In this document: positions 2,939 to 5,935 of the stretch, one piece after another
How the letters are laid out: each line of letters begins with the position of its first letter
Position numbering within the stretch: position 1 is the stretch's first letter
The notes under the pieces: model-generated
Told to the model about the DNA's origin: nothing
What the model saw: only the letters and a program-made list of their open reading frames with translations
Database searches by the model: none
Made by a program: the position numbers and the translations under genes
Assembly (NCBI GenBank): GCA_030631415.1
Contig: DAOVLE010000271.1
Span: 1 to 5,935, forward strand
Reading direction: 5' to 3'
DNA: 5,935 nt
From: JAAEQG01 sp023133475
GTDB lineage: Bacteria; Planctomycetota; Phycisphaerae; UBA1845

Positions 2939-5935
2939 CCCTCTACATCCCCGTCGTAGGCTGCGGCTTTGTGCCATTCGTTGTAGGCGTTAGTTTGGGG
3001 GTCGATCTCGCCGGTAGGCGTTCCGAGGTTATCCATCGCAAGACGGTGCCCCAGGTAGTTAGCCGCCAGGCTCTGACGTTCGGCATCGTTCAAATCTCGA
3101 AGCCCCCACGACGTGGCATCGATGACCGCCGGATGCCAATCACCCGTATCACTGCCTTCGGCGTAGCACCTTGCCGAAAGGAGGAAGCCACGGTCAATGG
3201 TCAGCCAATTGCAGAACTTCACCGCCCCAAACCACGACACCGACACCACCGGATGGCGGCTGAATCCGGGCTCCACCTCGTAGCGGGTCCCCAAGGGGGC
3301 ACCCTGCTCGAAGGTGATCCGCCCATTGGTCGGATCGAACAGCACCTCGTTAGCCGACTCGCCGGCATCCATGTACACCACCCCATCAGCCGCGAAGTGC
3401 ATATAGGCACTGCGTTCGGTGGCTCCACCGTCGAGTTCGGCATTGTTAAGAAACGTCATGAACTGGCTATTGGTCACCTTGAACACGCCGATCTTAAACG
3501 CATACGTCGGCCCACCCGGCTCACCTCCGCCGGCCACCGTAGCCATGGCCATCTCAAACAACCCCTCGTGTGGAATCTCGCACCCGTCGGGAATACCGTT
3601 CGTGTTGCAATCCAGGCTGTCGTCATAGCCAGGGCAGGCATCGCAAACATCACCCGTCTCGTCACCATCCGCATCAGCCTGATCTTCGTTGCCCACTGTC
3701 GGGCAGTTGTCACAGGCGTCACCGTACGAGTCATCGTCGGACATGGCCTGCCCCGGATTGTAGTCATTGGGGCAGTTGTCATCCGGATCGCACACATTAT
3801 CAACATCCGGGTCGTTCAGGTTCCCACCGGCGTCATCGCAGTCGGGTTCACTGTCATACGGCGTCGGGCAGTCGATGCCATTCCCAACGTCAACACCCCA
3901 ACCGTCACCGTCCACATCGGTGCAGGGATCGCAGGCATCGCCCATTTCGTCACCATCCACATCGGCTTGATCTTCGTTCTTTACCGTCGGGCAGTTGTCG
4001 TCCGGATCGCACACATTATCAACATCCGGGTCGCTTAAGTTTTCACCGGCGTCATCGCAGTCGGGAGTGCTCCCGTAGGGCGTCGGGCAGTCGATGCCAT
4101 TCCCCACGTCAACACCCCACCCGTCGCCATCCGCATCCGTGCAGGGATCGCAGGCATCGCCCACCGTGTCCCCATCGCAGTCCTCCTGACCGGTGTTGTA
4201 GATCGTCGGGCAGTTATCGTTCGGATCGCACACGTTATCGACGTCCGGGTCGTTTAGGTTCCCACCAGCATCATCGCAGTCGGGACTACTGCCGTACGGA
4301 AGCGGGCAGTCGATACCATTCCCAACGTCAACACCCCAGCCGTCACCATCCATGTCGGTGCAGGGATCGCACGCATCGCCTGATCCATTGGAATCGGCAT
4401 CAGCCTGATCCTCGTTATCATCCGAGGGGCAGTTGTCGCAGGCGTCGCCATGCGAGTCACTATCGTTGTTCAGTTGGTCGGCGTTCTCCACCACGGGACA
4501 GTTGTCACAGGCGTCACCGTGTGGGTCACCATCGCTGTTCAACTGGTCCGGGTTATCCACTGTCGGGCAGTTGTCGCACTCGTCCGGGATACCGTCGTTG
4601 TCCGATTCATCCTCACACTCGTCCGGGATGCTGTTGCCGTTACAGTCCTTGCTCAGGCCGCAGCCGACGACACCATCGCAGCCTGGCGCCTGACAATCCA
4701 GATCGCAATGATCGAGGATACCGTTCTCGTTGCAGTCCACGCATCCCCCAGGCGGGCAAGGGACGTTGTGGCCCAGGTAAAACGCACCGGGCACGCTCAA
4801 ACAAGTCTGGTGCTCCAGAATCATACAGTTCCCATTCGCGAAGCAGCATGCCCCGCTGCATACGGGTGGAGGATCCTCGCACTCGTCCGGGATGCCGTTC
4901 GTGTTGCAGTCTTCGCTGGTATCTTCAGCGATGTCACACTCGTCCGGGACCTCGTTGGCGTTGCAGTCTTCACTGGTGCCGCTTGCGATATCGCATTCGT
5001 CCGCCCAACTGTTATGGTTGCAATCTTCGCACTCATCCGGAAGCGAGTTATGGTTGCAATCGTGGCTGGTGCCGGCGGCTATATCGCATTCGTCGGGAAC
5101 ACCATCCACGTTGCAATCATTGTCAGCCAGTTCGCACTCATCGGGAACAAGAGTTCCATTGCAGTCGCGGCTGGTGCCGGCGGCAATATCCTGGTAGTCG
5201 TAGATGCCGTTACTGTTGCAATCGTCGTCGGTGCAGGTTGCCATGCAGGGGACGAACAGCCCCATGTATACCCCACCGGCAAAACCACAGAGGTCCTCAT
5301 CCAGCACCTCGGTGCAGCTAAACGGCCCGAAGCAACACGCCCCCGTGCATTCACCGGGAATGAGCTGCCCTTGACATTCGTCGGGTATGCCGTCTGGCTG
5401 GCAATCGCTGCTGGTTCCGTAGTCGATATCGCACTCATCCGGCACCGCGTTGCTGTTGCAGTCGTTTCGGGCTGATCCGAGTGGTGGCACTTCGCACTCG
5501 TCGGGCATGCCGTTTTCGTTGCAGTCTTCGCTCGTCCCACCCGCAATCTCTTCCTCGTCGAAGATGCCGTTCTCGTTGCAATCAAAGCGAACTCGTAGAA
5601 TCACCAACCCGCCACCGTAGGTGGTCACGTAGGCGTACCCACCGGCGACGGCCACGCCATAGGCAGACCAGATCGTGTTGTACCCGCCCGCCCATTGCGG
5701 GTCAGTCGGATCGGAGATGTCGATGATCTGGAGACCGGCGCCACCGGCAGCCACGTAGGCGTACCCACCGGCGACGGCCATGCCCCTGGCACTCCCGCTC
5801 GTGTCGTACCCGCCCGCCCATTGCGGGTCGGTTGGATCGGAGATGTCGATGATCTGCAAACCGGCGGTATTGTCGGCCACGTAGGCGTACCCACCGGCGA
5901 CGGCCATGCCCCTGGCACTCCCGCTCGTGTCGTAC
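2366..5935 (-). CDS. Giant modular exported protein: LVIVD, DCNxN, TSP3, SUMF1-like, dockerin-like; frameshifted, 5' end outside window
   Basis: The frame enters at the right edge (first full codon Tyr at 5934) and needs one added base near 2939-2941 to reach the TAG at 2366-2368, giving 1189 in-window residues. Order: LVIVD-type repeats (1-116); DCNxN repeats with two six-Cys GACCF modules (118-453); TSP3-like calcium repeats (454 to about 770); one more DCNxN unit (775-787); SUMF1/FGE-like domain (794 to about 1126); dockerin-like loops (1133 to end). As sequenced, the first frame stops at 2671 (TGA) after 88 out-of-frame residues, losing the SUMF1 C-terminus and the dockerin-like tail. The ATG at 5905-5907 is inside a repeat unit and is not the start; the signal peptide should lie further right. 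The composition is very acidic and Cys-rich, suggesting calcium binding and disulphides outside the cytoplasm. Function unknown; a structural, adhesive or carbohydrate-associated surface role is inference. Confidence 0.93.
2369..2539 (-). other. Dockerin type I-like C-terminal calcium-loop pair
   Basis: The last 57 residues hold two loops, DLDNDGDVDLTD and DADHDGDVDLAD, each fitting DxDxDGxxDxxD, each followed by a helix (LLMFESCLSG and FAAFQAVF), and ending in TAG. This is the dockerin type I / EF-hand-like arrangement, frequent at the C-terminus of planctomycete exported proteins. A Cys pair between the loops (DCLC), together with ESC, may form a disulphide. No cohesin is visible in the window, so the binding partner is unknown; it may serve as an anchor or sorting tail. 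Confidence 0.85.
2561..3555 (-). other. SUMF1 / FGE-sulfatase-like domain, lacking catalytic cysteines
   Basis: Residues 794 to about 1126 (after frameshift repair) include IGVFKVTNSQFMTFLN, HPVVSVSWFGAVKFCNWL (from 894), NEWHKAAAYDG (985), YGLYDMSGNVWEWV (1067-1080), AVRGGAFN (about 1091-1096) and VGFRVLR. This is the order of the formylglycine-generating enzyme fold. True FGE enzymes have a catalytic Cys pair between the RGG and GFR motifs. Here 1093-1122 contains no Cys, so sulfatase-activating activity is unlikely. The domain is better viewed as a non-catalytic, C-type-lectin-like member common in planctomycete secreted proteins. It is interrupted by the frameshift after residue 999. Confidence 0.88.
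2936..2943 (-). other. Frameshift site inside the SUMF1-like domain
   Basis: On the minus strand the coding sequence reads gta gag ggc att gg in the upstream frame and cat tgg cag tac in the downstream frame. One extra G in the GGG run (plus-strand ccc at 2939-2941) gives V-E-G-H-W-Q-Y and rejoins the two conserved halves without loss. No classic X-XXY-YYZ slippery heptamer is present. A homopolymer-associated single-base loss, whether sequencing/assembly error or real mutation, explains it best. Confidence 0.85.
3622..4575 (-). repeat. Thrombospondin type 3-like calcium repeats
   Basis: Residues 454 to about 770 carry repeated DNCPTVDNPDQLNSDGD and GDACDNCP motifs, the TSP3 pattern (DxDxDGxxDxCDNCPxxxNxxQ). 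TSP3 repeats bind calcium through the Asp side chains and are held by disulphides. Short canonical units flank three long units that contain an extra GWGVDVGNGIDCP / PDCDDAG insertion. The final unit runs DVCDACPGYDDSLDCN into the last DCNxN repeat. Confidence 0.9.
3724..4380 (-). repeat. Three 219-bp (73-residue) tandem units within the TSP3 region
   Basis: Units 4380-4162, 4161-3943 and 3942-3724 each begin GDACDPCTD and contain DGDGWGVDVGNGIDCP, PDCDDAG, DPDVDNVCDP and DNCP. The period is exactly 219 bp in both intervals (matching points at 4360, 4141 and 3922). Differences are mostly single substitutions, while the stretch after DNCP (TIYNTGQ, TVKNEDQ, NDYNPGQ) varies more. Such equal spacing with high DNA similarity indicates tandem duplication. 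Confidence 0.9.
4741..4857 (-). other. Six-cysteine GACCF module, copy 2
   Basis: This 39-residue segment starts SGACCFANGNC and ends VPCPPGGC. Its cysteines sit at 4, 5, 11, 19, 34 and 39, almost superimposable on copy 1, with GAFYLGHNVPC matching GGVYMGLFVPC. It is preceded by DECEDPPPVC and followed directly by VDCNENG, so it is inserted between DCNxN units like copy 1. Confidence 0.7.
5233..5346 (-). other. Six-cysteine GACCF module, copy 1
   Basis: This 38-residue segment starts TGACCFGPFSC and ends VPCMATC. Its cysteines sit at positions 4, 5, 11, 20, 34 and 38, giving CC-x5-C-x8-C-x13-C-x3-C, with aromatic and Gly residues (GGVYMG) before the last pair. It is embedded between DCNxN units. 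It resembles the GACC..G.C modules I recall from planctomycete secreted proteins, but I know no established function. Probably a small disulphide-stabilised domain. Confidence 0.7.
5587..5935 (-). repeat. LVIVD-type repeats, 126-bp units, continues past right edge
   Basis: Two full 42-residue units (5934-5809 and 5808-5683) and a shortened third (5682-5587) are visible. Each carries GYAYVA, GLQIIDISDPTDPQW and AGGY, the signature of LVIVD repeats, which are thought to form beta-propeller blades. Units 1 and 2 are nearly identical at DNA level with an exact 126-bp period. Unit 3 departs at IWSAYG and ends GGGLVILRVRF instead of the ISDPTDP segment, marking the C-terminal end of the array. More units are expected upstream. 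Confidence 0.9.

Larger units (their letters stand above)
4576..5583 (-). repeat. DCNxNGxPDECDI repeat region
   Basis: Residues 118-453 contain thirteen recognisable units, for example DCNENGMPDECEV, DCNSNAVPDECDI, DCNVDGVPDECDI and DCNGNSIPDECED. They are often joined by IAxGTSxDCN linkers (about 20-residue period) and elsewhere packed at 13-16 residues. The region ends in a Cys-poor hybrid, DNDGIPDECDNCP, that runs into the TSP3 repeats. Each unit fits D-x-[DN]-x-[DN]-G-x-x-D-x-C-[DE], a calcium-loop-like pattern with an added Cys at position 2. Two six-Cys modules interrupt the array. One further unit, DCNTNGIPDGCEI (3612-3574), lies between the TSP3 repeats and the SUMF1-like domain. Confidence 0.9.

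Noticed and set aside
2936..2943. Programmed -1 ribosomal frameshift
   Set aside because: No slippery heptamer and no obvious downstream pseudoknot were seen. A missing base in a G run explains the data more simply.
2561..3555. Active formylglycine-generating enzyme
   Set aside because: The catalytic Cys pair expected between RGG and GFR is absent, and the context is a structural repeat protein.
3570..5321. A 583-codon open frame on the plus strand opposite the DCNxN/TSP3 region
   Set aside because: Its translation is a low-complexity Arg/His/Ser/Cys-rich sequence with no domain. It mirrors the repeats on the minus strand, which have clear protein families. The lack of stops comes from the biased codons of the repeats.

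Overview
The window suggests a member of the Planctomycetota, plausibly the Phycisphaerae. The evidence is GC-rich DNA, very large secreted modular proteins, many Asp-Cys-Asn-x-Asn-Gly-x-Pro-Asp-Glu-Cys repeats, 'GACCF' cysteine modules, and a calcium-loop (dockerin-like) C-terminus. The lineage is inferred from these protein styles. No marker gene is present.

Layout: both genes read on the minus strand, so the order of transcription is right to left. Positions 5935-2366 hold a giant repeat protein whose start lies beyond the right edge. From N- to C-terminus it has LVIVD beta-propeller-type repeats, a long run of DCNxN repeats interrupted by two six-cysteine modules, thrombospondin type 3 (TSP3)-like calcium repeats containing three exact-length 219-bp units, a formylglycine-generating-enzyme-like (SUMF1/FGE-sulfatase) domain, and a terminal dockerin-type pair of calcium loops. 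A one-base frameshift near 2939-2941 breaks the gene inside the SUMF1 domain. Adding one base restores a continuous reading of 1189 in-window residues.

A 63-bp gap (2303-2365) carries a strong Shine-Dalgarno sequence. The second gene starts at 2302 and stays open to the left edge, giving 767 residues. It has a signal peptide, a Pmp-like right-handed beta-helix, a choice-of-anchor-Q-like segment, three DCNxN repeats, and an FG-GAP repeat array that runs off the window.

The two genes look like a co-oriented, possibly co-transcribed pair encoding exported, acidic, probably calcium-stabilised surface or extracellular proteins. They share the DCNxN module type. No RNA gene, mobile element, CRISPR array or convincing terminator was seen. 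Long open frames on the plus strand and in other minus frames are shadows of the repeats. No enzymatic pathway can be assigned. The most notable features are the module combination, the frameshift, and the patterns inside the repeats.
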